DNA of 64,000 bases from positions 1 to 64,000 of the forward strand of contig CACKOU010000001.1 of NCBI GenBank assembly GCA_902601895.1, written 5' to 3'. The first letter of the stretch is position 1; each line of letters opens with the position of its first letter. The translations under genes and the position numbers were made by a program. The notes under the pieces were generated by a model that ran no database searches, was not told the DNA's origin, and saw only the letters and a list, made by a program, of their open reading frames with translations. Source of the stretch: an uncultured Pelagibacteraceae bacterium. Lineage in GTDB: Bacteria > Pseudomonadota > Alphaproteobacteria > Pelagibacterales > Pelagibacteraceae. Of the stretch, positions 9,027-18,212 are shown in pieces.

Positions 9027-10808
9027 TTAATTTTTCCTTTTTGAAATATTTAATTCTTTTAATTGATTATCATCAACTTCAGACGGTGCGTTCATCATTA
9101 GATCTTGTGCATTTTGGTTCATTGGAAACATTGTAACTTCTCTAATATTTTTTTCATCTGCTAACAACATAACAATTCTATCTATACCAGGAGCAATACC
9201 ACCATGTGGAGGTGCTCCGTAACTTAAAGCATTAATCATTCCACTAAATTTGTCATTTACAGTTTCTTTTGAGTACCCTGCTATTTCGAAAAGTTTGTAC
9301 ATCAAATTAGGTTTATGATTTCTAATTGCCCCTGATGATAATTCAATTCCATTACAAACAATATCATATTGAAATGCTTTCAATTTTAATGGCTCTGATA
9401 GATCTAAATTATTAGTATCACCTTGCGGCATCGAAAAAGGATTATGACTAAATTCAATTTTTTTTGTATTTTCATCAAATTCGAACATTGGATAATCTAC
9501 TACCCAACAAAATGAAAAAACGTTATCATCAATTAAATTTAGTTCGTTCGCTATTTTATTTCTAGCTTTATATAATAATTTTTCTACTTCAGATTTTTTT
9601 CCACAAGACATGAAAATAGTATCACCAATTGAAGCATTCATTAATTTCATAATCTCTTTTAATGATTTTTCAGAAAAGAATTTCCCCACAGGTCCTTTTG
9701 CTATTAAATTTTCTGACTTTTCAATAGAGAAATACGCTAGACCTGATGATCCTTCTTCCTTTGCCCACTTATCAATTCCATCAAAAAAACTCCTTGATTT
9801 TTCTGAAGTATTTTTTGTTACTATACCTCTTACTATTGATCCATGACTAACTAATTTTTTAAATATGTCGAAGTTAACATCATCTCTTTTGAAAATTTCA
9901 GTTAAATCAGATATTTCTAGGGGATTTCTTAAATCAGGTTTATCAGAACCATATTTCAACATCGCTTCATCAAAAGGTATTCTTGGAAATTTTTCATGAA
10001 GCAATTTTTTTGAAGAAAATTTTTTAAATAAATTTACAAATAACTCTTCTACAATTTTAAAAACATCTTCTTGCTCAACAAAAGACATTTCTAAGTCTAA
10101 TTGATAAAATTCTCCAGGGCTTCTATCTGCTCTTGCATCTTCATCTCTAAAACATGGAGCAATTTGGAAATATTTGTCAAAACCTGAAACCATTATTAAT
10201 TGTTTAAATTGTTGAGGAGCTTGAGGTAAAGCATAAAATTTTCCAGGATTTAATCTGCTTGGCACAAGAAAGTCTCTTGCACCTTCGGGACTAGATGAAG
10301 TCAAAATTGGTGTTTGATATTCTAAAAATCCATACTTTTGCATTTCTGTTCTTATAAATGAGATAATCTTTGATCGAAGAATAATATTATTGTGAATTTT
10401 TTTTCTCCTTAAATCTAAAAATCTGTACTTAAGTCTTATTTCCTCAGAATATTCTTGATCGGAAAAAACAGGTAAAGGTAATTCTTTGGTATGTCCTAGT
10501 ATTTCAAAATTTTCAATTCTTACTTCAACTTCTCCTGTTTCAAGACTTTCATTCACAGTCTCTTTTTCTCTTTCTATTACTATTCCCTCAATTTTAAGTA
10601 CTGTTTCTAATGGAATTTTTTCAATTTCTTTAAAAATACTTTTGCTTTTATCAACTACACATTGTGTAAGACCATAGTGATCTCTTAAGTCAATAAATAG
10701 TAAATTTCCATGATCTCTTTTTTTATTTACCCAGCCTGATAACTTAACTTTTTGATTTTTATTTCTCAAATTAAGTTCGTTGCAACAATGTGTTCTATAG
10801 ATGGTCAA
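9027..10808 (-). CDS. aspS: Aspartyl-tRNA synthetase
   Basis: Class II synthetase charging tRNA-Asp. The 593-aa bacterial-type enzyme has the N-terminal anticodon-binding OB fold (VKLSGWVNKKRDHGNLLFIDLRDHYG, about 22-47), motif 2 (FRDEDARADRSPGEFYQLDLEMSF), the inserted GAD domain, and motif 3 (GIAPGIDRIVMLLADEKNIREVTMFPMNQNAQDLM). The start is a TTG immediately after the upstream hda stop. No better start fits the family N-terminus (YRTHCCNELNL). Whether it is discriminating cannot be told here, since no gatCAB genes are in the window. Confidence 0.96.
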   Translation of the reverse strand: MTIYRTHCCNELNLRNKNQKVKLSGWVNKKRDHGNLLFIDLRDHYGLTQCVVDKSKSIFKEIEKIPLETVLKIEGIVIEREKETVNESLETGEVEVRIENFEILGHTKELPLPVFSDQEYSEEIRLKYRFLDLRRKKIHNNIILRSKIISFIRTEMQKYGFLEYQTPILTSSSPEGARDFLVPSRLNPGKFYALPQAPQQFKQLIMVSGFDKYFQIAPCFRDEDARADRSPGEFYQLDLEMSFVEQEDVFKIVEELFVNLFKKFSSKKLLHEKFPRIPFDEAMLKYGSDKPDLRNPLEISDLTEIFKRDDVNFDIFKKLVSHGSIVRGIVTKNTSEKSRSFFDGIDKWAKEEGSSGLAYFSIEKSENLIAKGPVGKFFSEKSLKEIMKLMNASIGDTIFMSCGKKSEVEKLLYKARNKIANELNLIDDNVFSFCWVVDYPMFEFDENTKKIEFSHNPFSMPQGDTNNLDLSEPLKLKAFQYDIVCNGIELSSGAIRNHKPNLMYKLFEIAGYSKETVNDKFSGMINALSYGAPPHGGIAPGIDRIVMLLADEKNIREVTMFPMNQNAQDLMMNAPSEVDDNQLKELNISKRKN

Positions 10809-10809
10809 T

Positions 10810-11466
10810 TTACAATATCTCTTTTATAGTTTTAAAATTAATCGGTTTCTTTTTTTTTAAACTTAATTCGTCGATTTTATATATAAAATCATGAATTTTA
10901 CTATATGATCTATTTATCCTATTTAAGATAAAATTAATAATTTTTTTATCAATGGTAATTTGCCTATCAGAAAAACTCTTCATAATAATAGCAAAAATTA
11001 GTTCATCATCTGGTGCTTGAATTTCAACAGATAGACAATTCTTAACTCTTGACTCTGTGTCTTTTAATTTAAATTTAAAATCACTTATTGGAATTCTGGA
11101 AAATATTATCAAAAACTTATTATCCTGTTCAACTAAATTAAAAATAGTATAAAGAAGTTCTTCCTCTACTTCGTTGTAAAATCCATCAATAATAATTGTT
11201 TCATAAAGTTTAAATTGTTTTAGTATATTATTGTTTATTTTGTCTGAATTAATAAAGAAGCCATTAGCTTTTTTTTTAAATATATTTGCTAGATGAGTTT
11301 TGCCTGAATATTTTTCTCCATAAATATTTACTATTTTTTTTGTCCATCTGGGCCATTTTTTTATAATTTTATAAGCATATTTATTGCTTTCTGAAACAAA
11401 ATAATCTTCTGTATTAAAATTTTTTTTTGATTTGAATTCAAATATTAACTGATTATTGATATTCAT
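10810..11466 (-). CDS. hda: DnaA-related regulatory ATPase, Hda type
   Basis: Short DnaA-like AAA+ protein that in other bacteria stimulates DnaA-ATP hydrolysis with the sliding clamp. The 218-aa protein begins with a QLIFEF segment resembling a clamp-binding motif, then a Walker A loop GEKYSGKTHLANIF (about 49-62), a Walker B-like ETIIIDGF (near 90), and a C-terminal lid (DRQITIDKKIINFILNRINRSYSKIHDFIYKIDELSL). The DNA-binding domain IV of full DnaA is missing. It overlaps the upstream DUF2066 gene by ATGA and precedes aspS. The DUF2066-hda pairing is common in alphaproteobacteria. Confidence 0.8.
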   Translation of the reverse strand: MNINNQLIFEFKSKKNFNTEDYFVSESNKYAYKIIKKWPRWTKKIVNIYGEKYSGKTHLANIFKKKANGFFINSDKINNNILKQFKLYETIIIDGFYNEVEEELLYTIFNLVEQDNKFLIIFSRIPISDFKFKLKDTESRVKNCLSVEIQAPDDELIFAIIMKSFSDRQITIDKKIINFILNRINRSYSKIHDFIYKIDELSLKKKKPINFKTIKEIL

Positions 11467-12545
11467 TTAATTATCCAAAAATTATCTTTTGATTGTATAT
11501 TAAAATTTTTTGATTTTAAAAGTTTAAAAAATTTTTCCGGTAAATTATTGTAAATAATTCTATAAGTGATTAAATCACTGTTAATTTGATTAACACTATA
11601 ACTGTCAATTAAATCTAAATCATCTAATAATTCTTCAAATTTTATTGATAAAGAATAATTTTCTGAATTTATTTTTATTTTAATTGGTGTTGTTATTGAT
11701 GTATTAATTTGATTAGTCGATTTCCAGGTATCTTCATAGACATTTTTTAATTCTTCGATAATACCAAATAAATTGCTATCTAAATTTTCCTTATCAATTA
11801 AATACGATTTGTTTAAAAGAAAGATTTGATCATCAAAATAAACTTTAGAATACATTCTGATAGAGTGATAATAATCATAAATAATTAAAGTAATTATTTT
11901 TTTGAAATCATATTTTGATAAAATTTCTTTAAAATCATAATTTTCAATATTTTGTAGATTTTTTTGTAAAATAGAAAAATCTTCAATATCCTGATTTGGC
12001 AAATTATAATTAATTAAGTGATAATTTTGTTTATGGTCATTCCACTTATTATAAAATGGATTTTGATTATAATATAATAGTTCATTTTTTGTTACATTGA
12101 TTAATATTGGTATAAATAATACATCTGTTTTTTCGGGTACAGATGGTGTAATTTCTAAACTATTTAAAAAATTAATTATTTTTTTTTTATTAAACTCAAC
12201 TTCAAAATTACAAATATATTTTTTATCCACAAATTGTTCGTCTTTTATAGAGAAATTTTCAATCATAGTTTTTATTTGTTCTAAATCGATTTCATTAATT
12301 TTTTTTTGGTCTTTTGTAGTTACTATTTTAAAAAATAGTTTCTCAAAAGATTGTTTAAACCCTTTGTCAAAAACTTCCTGTTTGTGAAAATTTAAATTAT
12401 AATCCTTTTGGACTATTACATTTTTTATAATATAATTTTTTGCATAAACTTTATTTGTGGAAAACTCTAATAAATTTAGCAATTTGACTAAAAAAATAAT
12501 GCATAGATAATATTTTATATTAAAGTTTATATATCTGTAAATCAT
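11463..12545 (-). CDS. DUF2066 family exported protein
   Basis: Matches the DUF2066 family by position beside hda and purM and by the segment NVIVQKDYNLNFHKQEVFDKGFKQSFEKLFFKIV. Function is unknown. The ORF track starts at 12617, inside divergent purM. The ATG at 12545 gives 360 aa and a signal peptide ending near VYAKNY, so it is preferred. The remainder is rich in Asn, Ile and Lys with no recognisable catalytic motif. Its start codon overlaps that of purM on the opposite strand in the single tetramer CATG. Confidence 0.65.
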   Translation of the reverse strand: MIYRYINFNIKYYLCIIFLVKLLNLLEFSTNKVYAKNYIIKNVIVQKDYNLNFHKQEVFDKGFKQSFEKLFFKIVTTKDQKKINEIDLEQIKTMIENFSIKDEQFVDKKYICNFEVEFNKKKIINFLNSLEITPSVPEKTDVLFIPILINVTKNELLYYNQNPFYNKWNDHKQNYHLINYNLPNQDIEDFSILQKNLQNIENYDFKEILSKYDFKKIITLIIYDYYHSIRMYSKVYFDDQIFLLNKSYLIDKENLDSNLFGIIEELKNVYEDTWKSTNQINTSITTPIKIKINSENYSLSIKFEELLDDLDLIDSYSVNQINSDLITYRIIYNNLPEKFFKLLKSKNFNIQSKDNFWIIK

Positions 12546-13566
12546 GCAAACAAAAAAAAATACGTATTTAAAAAGTGGTGTGAGTATTAACAAAGCTGAA
12601 AAATTTGTAAATTTCATATCTCAAATTTCAAAAAAAACAAAAAAAAGTGGTGATTTTAAGAATATTGGTGGTTTTGGAGCTATTTCAAAAATTCCAAGTA
12701 ATCTAAAAAAACCCTTACTAGTAACAAGCACAGATGGGGTTGGTACAAAGATTGAGATTGCCAATGAGATCAATAACTTTGATAACATTGGTATTGATTT
12801 AGTTGCGATGTGTGTAAATGATTTAATTGTTTCTGGAGCAAAGCCATATTTATTTTTAGATTACATATCAGTAGACAAGATAAATTTAAATAAATTAAAA
12901 AGAATCATGAGAAGTATTATTAAAGGTTGTGAAATTGCAGATTGCAAACTTGTTGGGGGTGAAACTGCTGAAATGCCAGGTACATACGGAAAAAATAAAT
13001 TTGATTTAGCTGGTTTTTCACTTGGATTAGTAGAAAAAGAAAAAATTTTAAAAAATAAGATTAGAAATAATGATTTAATTTTAGGTATACCATCAAGTGG
13101 ATTACACTCAAATGGATTTTCGTTGGTAAGATATATATTAAAAAAAAAAAATATTAAGCTTAATAATAATAATTTTTTAAAAAAAGAATTAATTAAACCA
13201 ACAAAAATATATGTAAAATATGTTTTAAAATTAATTGATAAAAAATATATCAATGCATGTGCAAATATAACTGGGGGTGGATTAGAAGATAATATTAAAA
13301 GAGTAATTCCTAGTAAATTGTGCGCAGAAATCAATTTAAGTAAAATAAAGACATTAAAAATTTTTAAATGGCTTAAAGAAAAAGGTATCAGTGAAGAGGA
13401 AATGTTAAAAACTTTTAATTGTGGTGTTGGTTTTTGCCTAATCACAAAGTCTAAAAATTATAATAAAATTTTAGAATTTTTTCCAAAAGAATACAAACCT
13501 TATGTAATTGGTAAAATAACTAAAAGTAATAAAAAAGTTAAATTGAGTGGAAAAATTAATTGGTAG
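12544..13566 (+). CDS. purM: Phosphoribosylformylglycinamidine cyclo-ligase (AIR synthetase)
   Basis: Fifth step of purine synthesis, closing the imidazole ring with ATP. The 340-aa protein shows TYLKSGVSINKAEKF, STDGVGTKIEIA (about 61-72), the VGGETAEMPGTY loop (near 138) and CANITGGGLEDNIKRVIP (near 239), all standard for PurM. It heads a purM-purN operon in which the genes overlap by 20 bases. The start codon shares bases with the divergent DUF2066 start, so any purM promoter must lie within that gene or the transcripts must overlap. Confidence 0.97.
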   Translation: MQTKKNTYLKSGVSINKAEKFVNFISQISKKTKKSGDFKNIGGFGAISKIPSNLKKPLLVTSTDGVGTKIEIANEINNFDNIGIDLVAMCVNDLIVSGAKPYLFLDYISVDKINLNKLKRIMRSIIKGCEIADCKLVGGETAEMPGTYGKNKFDLAGFSLGLVEKEKILKNKIRNNDLILGIPSSGLHSNGFSLVRYILKKKNIKLNNNNFLKKELIKPTKIYVKYVLKLIDKKYINACANITGGGLEDNIKRVIPSKLCAEINLSKIKTLKIFKWLKEKGISEEEMLKTFNCGVGFCLITKSKNYNKILEFFPKEYKPYVIGKITKSNKKVKLSGKINW

Positions 13567-14125
13567 AAAAAAAATAGCTGTCTTTATAAGTGGAAGAGGA
13601 AGTAATTTAAAATCTCTAATAAATTACTCAAAAACAAAAAAATCACTAATTGAAATTGTCTTAGTTATATCAAATAATGAATTGGCCAAAGGTCTTAATT
13701 TAGCATCTAAATATAAAATTAATAACTTAACTATTAGCGCAAAAAATAAAAAGAAATTTGAGTTTAGTGCCTTAAGAATTTTAAAAAAAAATAAAGTTGA
13801 TATTTTATGCCTAGCAGGGTTTATGAGAATACTTTCGCCAACATTTATTAAAAAATTCTCAAAACCAATTTTAAATATTCATCCATCTCTTTTACCAAAA
13901 TATAAGGGATTAAATACACACTATAAAGCTATAAAAAATAAAGATAAGTTTTCAGGTGCATCAGTTCACATAGTGAATGAGAAATTAGATTCAGGAAAAG
14001 TTATTTTGCAAAAAAAAATTAAAATTATAAAAAAAGATACTCCTAAATCTTTAGAAAAAAAAATTCTAAAAATTGAACATCAAATTTACAAGAAAGCAAT
14101 TATCAAATTTTTGACTAGTTTTTAA
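13547..14125 (+). CDS. purN: Phosphoribosylglycinamide formyltransferase
   Basis: Transfers the formyl group of 10-formyl-THF to GAR, the third purine step and a direct consumer of one-carbon units. The 192-aa sequence has KIAVFISGRGSNL at the N-terminus and the catalytic Asn-His-Asp set in NIHPSLLPKYKG (near 111), GASVHIVNEKLDSG. A GTG at 13547 inside purM is the only conventional start close to the family N-terminus; an ATT at 13559 is the alternative. The gene ends 11 bases inside convergent ndk. Confidence 0.95.
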   Translation: MEKLIGRKKIAVFISGRGSNLKSLINYSKTKKSLIEIVLVISNNELAKGLNLASKYKINNLTISAKNKKKFEFSALRILKKNKVDILCLAGFMRILSPTFIKKFSKPILNIHPSLLPKYKGLNTHYKAIKNKDKFSGASVHIVNEKLDSGKVILQKKIKIIKKDTPKSLEKKILKIEHQIYKKAIIKFLTSF

Positions 14126-14525
14126 AAAAGAAATCTATCTCAATTTTAGCATTCTCAATACTATCAGAACCATGAACTGAATTTTTATCAATTGAAATTC
14201 CATATTTTTTTCTTAAAGTACCCTCTTCAGCATCATTGGGATTTGTAGCTCCCATTAACTTTCTATTCTCCAATACTGCATTCTCTTTTTGAAGTATCAT
14301 TACACAAATAGGGCCTGATGATAAATATGTGCACAAATCGTTATAAAATGGTTTAGTTTCATGAACTTTATAAAATTTTTCAGCTTCTTCTTTTGATATA
14401 TGTATTTTTTTTTCATTAATTATTTCAAAATTTTTATCAATGAATTCATTTTTTATTTTGTCCTGAAGATTTCTTTCAACCGCATCCGGTTTAATTATTG
14501 ACAATGTTTGCTCAATATTACTCAT
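14115..14525 (-). CDS. ndk: Nucleoside diphosphate kinase
   Basis: Balances nucleoside triphosphate pools by phosphate transfer through a histidine. The protein carries LSIIKPDAVERNL at the N-terminus and the active-site histidine in SVHGSDSIENA (near 118). The track opens at a TTG (14537), but the ATG at 14525 has a clear GAGGAG Shine-Dalgarno sequence and gives the canonical 136-aa MSNIEQTLSIIKPDAV. It overlaps the end of pepA by 8 bases, so the two are likely co-transcribed and coupled. Confidence 0.96.
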   Translation of the reverse strand: MSNIEQTLSIIKPDAVERNLQDKIKNEFIDKNFEIINEKKIHISKEEAEKFYKVHETKPFYNDLCTYLSSGPICVMILQKENAVLENRKLMGATNPNDAEEGTLRKKYGISIDKNSVHGSDSIENAKIEIDFFFKN

Positions 14526-15954
14526 AATTCTCCTCAATAAACTTATTTAATAACCTTACCCCATAACCTGTAGCACCACCCGAATTAAGTGCTCCTCCAT
14601 ATTTTGAAAAAGCCATACCCGCGATATCTAAGTGAGCCCATGGAGTTTTATTTATTATAAATCTCTGTAAAAATTGTGCTGCTGTTGTAGACCCAGCACC
14701 TCCAACATAATTAATATTTTGCATATCTGCATTTTTTGAGTTTATTAATTTATCAAAATTATCATTAAGAGGCATTCTCCATAATTTTTCTTCAACACTT
14801 TTTCCAGCATCGATTAATTGTTTTGATAATTTATCATTATTTGAAAAAAGACCTGCAAATTCTGAACCTAAAGACACGATTATTGCACCTGTCAAAGTAG
14901 CAAGATCCACGATTAATCGAGGTTTATATTTTTCTTCAGTAAAAGTTAATGCATCAGCTAAAACTAATCTACCCTCTGCATCAGTATTCAAAACTTCAAT
15001 TGTTTTTCCACTATAAGACCTTACTATGTCTCCAGGTCTTTGCGCATTTCCACTCACCATATTCTCAACAAGTCCAACAACTCCTACGGCGTTTATTTTA
15101 GCTTTTCTTAGCGCAAGTGTTTTCATTAAACCGACTACAGCTGCTGAGCCAGCCATATCATACGTCATATCTTCCATAAATTTTGCTGGTTTTAATGAAT
15201 AGCCGCCGGTATCAAAACATACTCCTTTGCCAACAAAGCTTAGCGGGCTTGTGTTATTTTTTGCACCTTTCCACTCAATAGTTACTAAATAAGAGCCTCT
15301 TACACTTCCCTGCCCCACTCCTAGTAATGCATTCATTCCCAATTTTTTTAATTTTTTTTGATCATAAACATTCACTTTTAACCCAAATTTTCTTAATTTA
15401 GTTATACGCTTAGCATATTCATCAGGATGCAAAATATTTCCAGGTTCAGATACTAAATCTCTAGTCAAAAATACACCTTGTAATAGTGCGTTTAGTTTAT
15501 TTCTTAAAATATTCGTTTTTTTATTTTTATTTCCAACAACATTCAAATCAATATATGAATTTTTCTTTTTATTAGATTTATATAAATTAAAATTATAAGA
15601 TTTAAGTTGAGCGCCATGTAAAAATTTTTCAATTTGCACATTGGTTAAAGAATTGCTTCTAATATCAACAAATGCACTTTCAATTTTATTATTATTTAAA
15701 AAAACATATAACTTCGATCCTAATTTTTCAAATTCCAACGATGTTTTAGACTTAAGGCAATTCACAAATATATATGTTTTATTATTTTGATTTTTTATAA
15801 GAAAATAGTTCTCAGCAAACAACTTACTCGAAAATACTTGCTTGCTTAAAGCTTTTAGGTTTTTTTGTTTAATATTTTTTTCTTTTAATAAAATTATCTC
15901 GTTATCCTCTAAAACTTTTGATATTTTATTTGTAAATTTTATATTTAATTTCAT
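14518..15954 (-). CDS. pepA: Leucyl aminopeptidase (M17 family)
   Basis: Cytosolic dinuclear-metal aminopeptidase that trims N-terminal residues during protein turnover. The C-terminal catalytic domain shows FVGKGVCFDTGGYSLKP, DMTYDMAGSAAVVG and the family signature NTDAEGRLVLADAL (about 322-335). The 478-aa length is normal. The N-terminal domain is divergent and Lys/Asn-rich, as often in low-GC genomes. It is divergent from lptF, with a 51-base AT-rich gap. The pepA-lptF-lptG neighbourhood is widely conserved in proteobacteria. Confidence 0.95.
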   Translation of the reverse strand: MKLNIKFTNKISKVLEDNEIILLKEKNIKQKNLKALSKQVFSSKLFAENYFLIKNQNNKTYIFVNCLKSKTSLEFEKLGSKLYVFLNNNKIESAFVDIRSNSLTNVQIEKFLHGAQLKSYNFNLYKSNKKKNSYIDLNVVGNKNKKTNILRNKLNALLQGVFLTRDLVSEPGNILHPDEYAKRITKLRKFGLKVNVYDQKKLKKLGMNALLGVGQGSVRGSYLVTIEWKGAKNNTSPLSFVGKGVCFDTGGYSLKPAKFMEDMTYDMAGSAAVVGLMKTLALRKAKINAVGVVGLVENMVSGNAQRPGDIVRSYSGKTIEVLNTDAEGRLVLADALTFTEEKYKPRLIVDLATLTGAIIVSLGSEFAGLFSNNDKLSKQLIDAGKSVEEKLWRMPLNDNFDKLINSKNADMQNINYVGGAGSTTAAQFLQRFIINKTPWAHLDIAGMAFSKYGGALNSGGATGYGVRLLNKFIEENYE

Positions 15955-16005
15955 TTTTTTGAATATTATTAAATATGTTGTATATAAATTAATTATTATA
16001 TTTCA

Positions 16006-17130
16006 ATGGATAAATTGCTCTTTAGAAAGTTTTTTTACGATGTTTTGATATTTTTTTTAATATCTTCATTATGTATAACTGTCATAATTTGGATAGTACA
16101 AGCAGTTAATTATCTTGATATAGTATCAGAGGATGGACATGGTTTAAAAACATATTTTACATATACTTTTTTAAGCTTGCCAAAAATATTTTCTAGAACA
16201 ATAATTTTTGTATTATTCATTTCAATTTTCTATACATTAAATAAATATGAGAGTACAAATGAAATACTTGTTTTTTGGAATAATGGAATTAAGAAAATTA
16301 TATTTATAAACTTTATTTTAAAAATTTCAATTTTATTTATAATTATTCAACTTTTATTTAATCTTTATATTGTTCCCAAGTCACAAAATCTTGGAAGAGC
16401 CCAAATTAAAGAGTCAAAAATAGACTTCTTGCCAAAATTAATTTCAGAAAAAAAGTTTATTGATGTAGTTAAAAATTTAACAATTTTTATCGAGGAATAT
16501 GAAAATAATGGAAAATTTAATAAAATTTATATGAAAGAATTAATTGATAATAATGTATCTAAAATAATATCAGCCAATTCTGGGAAAATAATAAAAGTGG
16601 GAAACAAATTTTTTTTGAGACTTATTGATGGTGGAATTACAAATATTGAAAATAATAATACTTACAATGTTAAATTTAAAATGACTGACTATGATCTATC
16701 TAAATTTTCAACAAAAACTGTGACAGTAAGAAAAATACAAGAGACTGATTCATCTATATTAATCAATTGCTTAAAAAAAAATTATGTATTTCAATCTAAC
16801 ATTCAATATGATGAATTCTGTAATGAAACATCAATTGAACAAATTGCACAAGAAATGTTTAAAAGGCTTGGTATGCCATTTTATATTTTGGTTATATCTA
16901 TAATAGCAACAAGTATTATATTAAAACCAAAAAATATTATTTGGTCGAGATTTTATAAAACCTATTTATTTGTTCTTGGAGTAATAATTATTATAGTTTC
17001 ACAAATTATTATTAATTTATATGGTAAAAGTTTTAGTTTAGATATTTATTTATCTACTTTGCCATTTTTAACTATTTTATCTTTTTATTTTTATATTTAT
17101 TTAAAGACTAAATTTACTTTCAATATATGA
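16006..17130 (+). CDS. lptF: LPS export permease LptF
   Basis: Inner-membrane subunit of the LptB2FG ABC transporter that extracts lipopolysaccharide and passes it to the periplasmic bridge. The 374-aa protein has the YjgP/YjgQ layout: N-terminal transmembrane helices (about 12-120), a periplasmic beta-jellyroll (about 140-270) and three C-terminal helices. Motifs include LLFRKFFYDVL at the start and a helix beginning AQEMFKRLGMPFYILVISIIA. It opens the lptF-lptG-lptD-surA-pdxA-rsmA operon and overlaps lptG by ATGA. Confidence 0.92.
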   Translation: MDKLLFRKFFYDVLIFFLISSLCITVIIWIVQAVNYLDIVSEDGHGLKTYFTYTFLSLPKIFSRTIIFVLFISIFYTLNKYESTNEILVFWNNGIKKIIFINFILKISILFIIIQLLFNLYIVPKSQNLGRAQIKESKIDFLPKLISEKKFIDVVKNLTIFIEEYENNGKFNKIYMKELIDNNVSKIISANSGKIIKVGNKFFLRLIDGGITNIENNNTYNVKFKMTDYDLSKFSTKTVTVRKIQETDSSILINCLKKNYVFQSNIQYDEFCNETSIEQIAQEMFKRLGMPFYILVISIIATSIILKPKNIIWSRFYKTYLFVLGVIIIIVSQIIINLYGKSFSLDIYLSTLPFLTILSFYFYIYLKTKFTFNI

Positions 17131-18212
17131 TTTTTTTAAAAACATATCATTCTTACCTAATAAGAGTTTTCTTAAATAATCTTTTAGTAATAAGTTTTGT
17201 ATTTTTGTGCCTTAGTTTTTTTTTAAATATTTTTGAGGAAATAAAATTTTTTGATAACCTCGAAGTCTCTTTTTTTATACCAATAATACTAACTTTACTT
17301 AATGTACCAACTATTTTTTTTGAATTGATGCCTTTTATTTTTTTAATTTCTTCTATTTTTTCATTCATTTACATAATAGACAGAAATGAATTAAATATAT
17401 TAAAAAATAATGGAATAGATAATTTAAAGATAGTCTTTATTTTGTCCTTAACCTCAATTTTTTTAGGGTTATTTGTTATTTCTATCTATTATACAATTTC
17501 TTCAAACTTAAAAAATACATACTTAAATTATAAAAATAAACACTCAAGTGAAAACGAGTATTTGGCTGTTGTTAATGAAAATGGGCTCTGGCTTAAAGAA
17601 GACTTTGGTGGATATGTAAATATAATAAATGCAAAAACTTTTAAAAACAACAGTTTAACAGATATAACAATTACTAAACTAGATACAAAATATAGTATTC
17701 TTGAAACTATAATTTCAGAAAAGGCATATATTAAGAATAAAAAATGGAAAATGGAAAATGTAAAAATCATTAATCCAAAAGTTAAAGAACAAAATTTTGA
17801 AAAATATGACTTTGGTTCAAACTTTAATGGAGAAATAATATCTAATTTATTTTCAAATCTAAATTCCTTAAATATCATTCAATTAAATAATCAAATGAAA
17901 AATTATGAAAATATTGGTTATTCAACAACAGATATAAAACTACATCTAAACAAAATTTATACACTTCCCATATATTTTGTTTTGATGACAATAATTGGTT
18001 GTCTGCTCATGTTGAGATTGAAGTTTTTAAACTCCAAATTCTTCATGCTAGTAATCGGTGTGTTTATTTCTGTCATAATTTATTATTTAAATTTTTTTTT
18101 GGGTTTATTTGGATTGAACGAGACATTACCAATTGAAATATCTGTGTGGTTACCACAACTATTGCTTGTATTAGTTATTTTTTTAGGATTAATTAGAATT
18201 AATGAAAAATAA
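17127..18212 (+). CDS. lptG: LPS export permease LptG
   Basis: Partner of LptF in the lipopolysaccharide transporter. The 361-aa protein has the same fold: helices in the first 110 residues, including a PTIFFELMPFIFLISSIF segment typical of the family, a central periplasmic domain with NGLWLKEDFGGYVNIINAK, and C-terminal helices from about 270. It follows lptF with a 4-base overlap and overlaps lptD by 11 bases, so translation is probably coupled along the operon. Confidence 0.92.
   Translation: MIFLKTYHSYLIRVFLNNLLVISFVFLCLSFFLNIFEEIKFFDNLEVSFFIPIILTLLNVPTIFFELMPFIFLISSIFSFIYIIDRNELNILKNNGIDNLKIVFILSLTSIFLGLFVISIYYTISSNLKNTYLNYKNKHSSENEYLAVVNENGLWLKEDFGGYVNIINAKTFKNNSLTDITITKLDTKYSILETIISEKAYIKNKKWKMENVKIINPKVKEQNFEKYDFGSNFNGEIISNLFSNLNSLNIIQLNNQMKNYENIGYSTTDIKLHLNKIYTLPIYFVLMTIIGCLLMLRLKFLNSKFFMLVIGVFISVIIYYLNFFLGLFGLNETLPIEISVWLPQLLLVLVIFLGLIRINEK

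Noticed and set aside
12861-13445. 194-aa minus-strand ORF opposite purM
   Set aside because: Shadow ORF: the purM frame has all family motifs and the opposite frame is hydrophobic low-complexity with no recognisable family.
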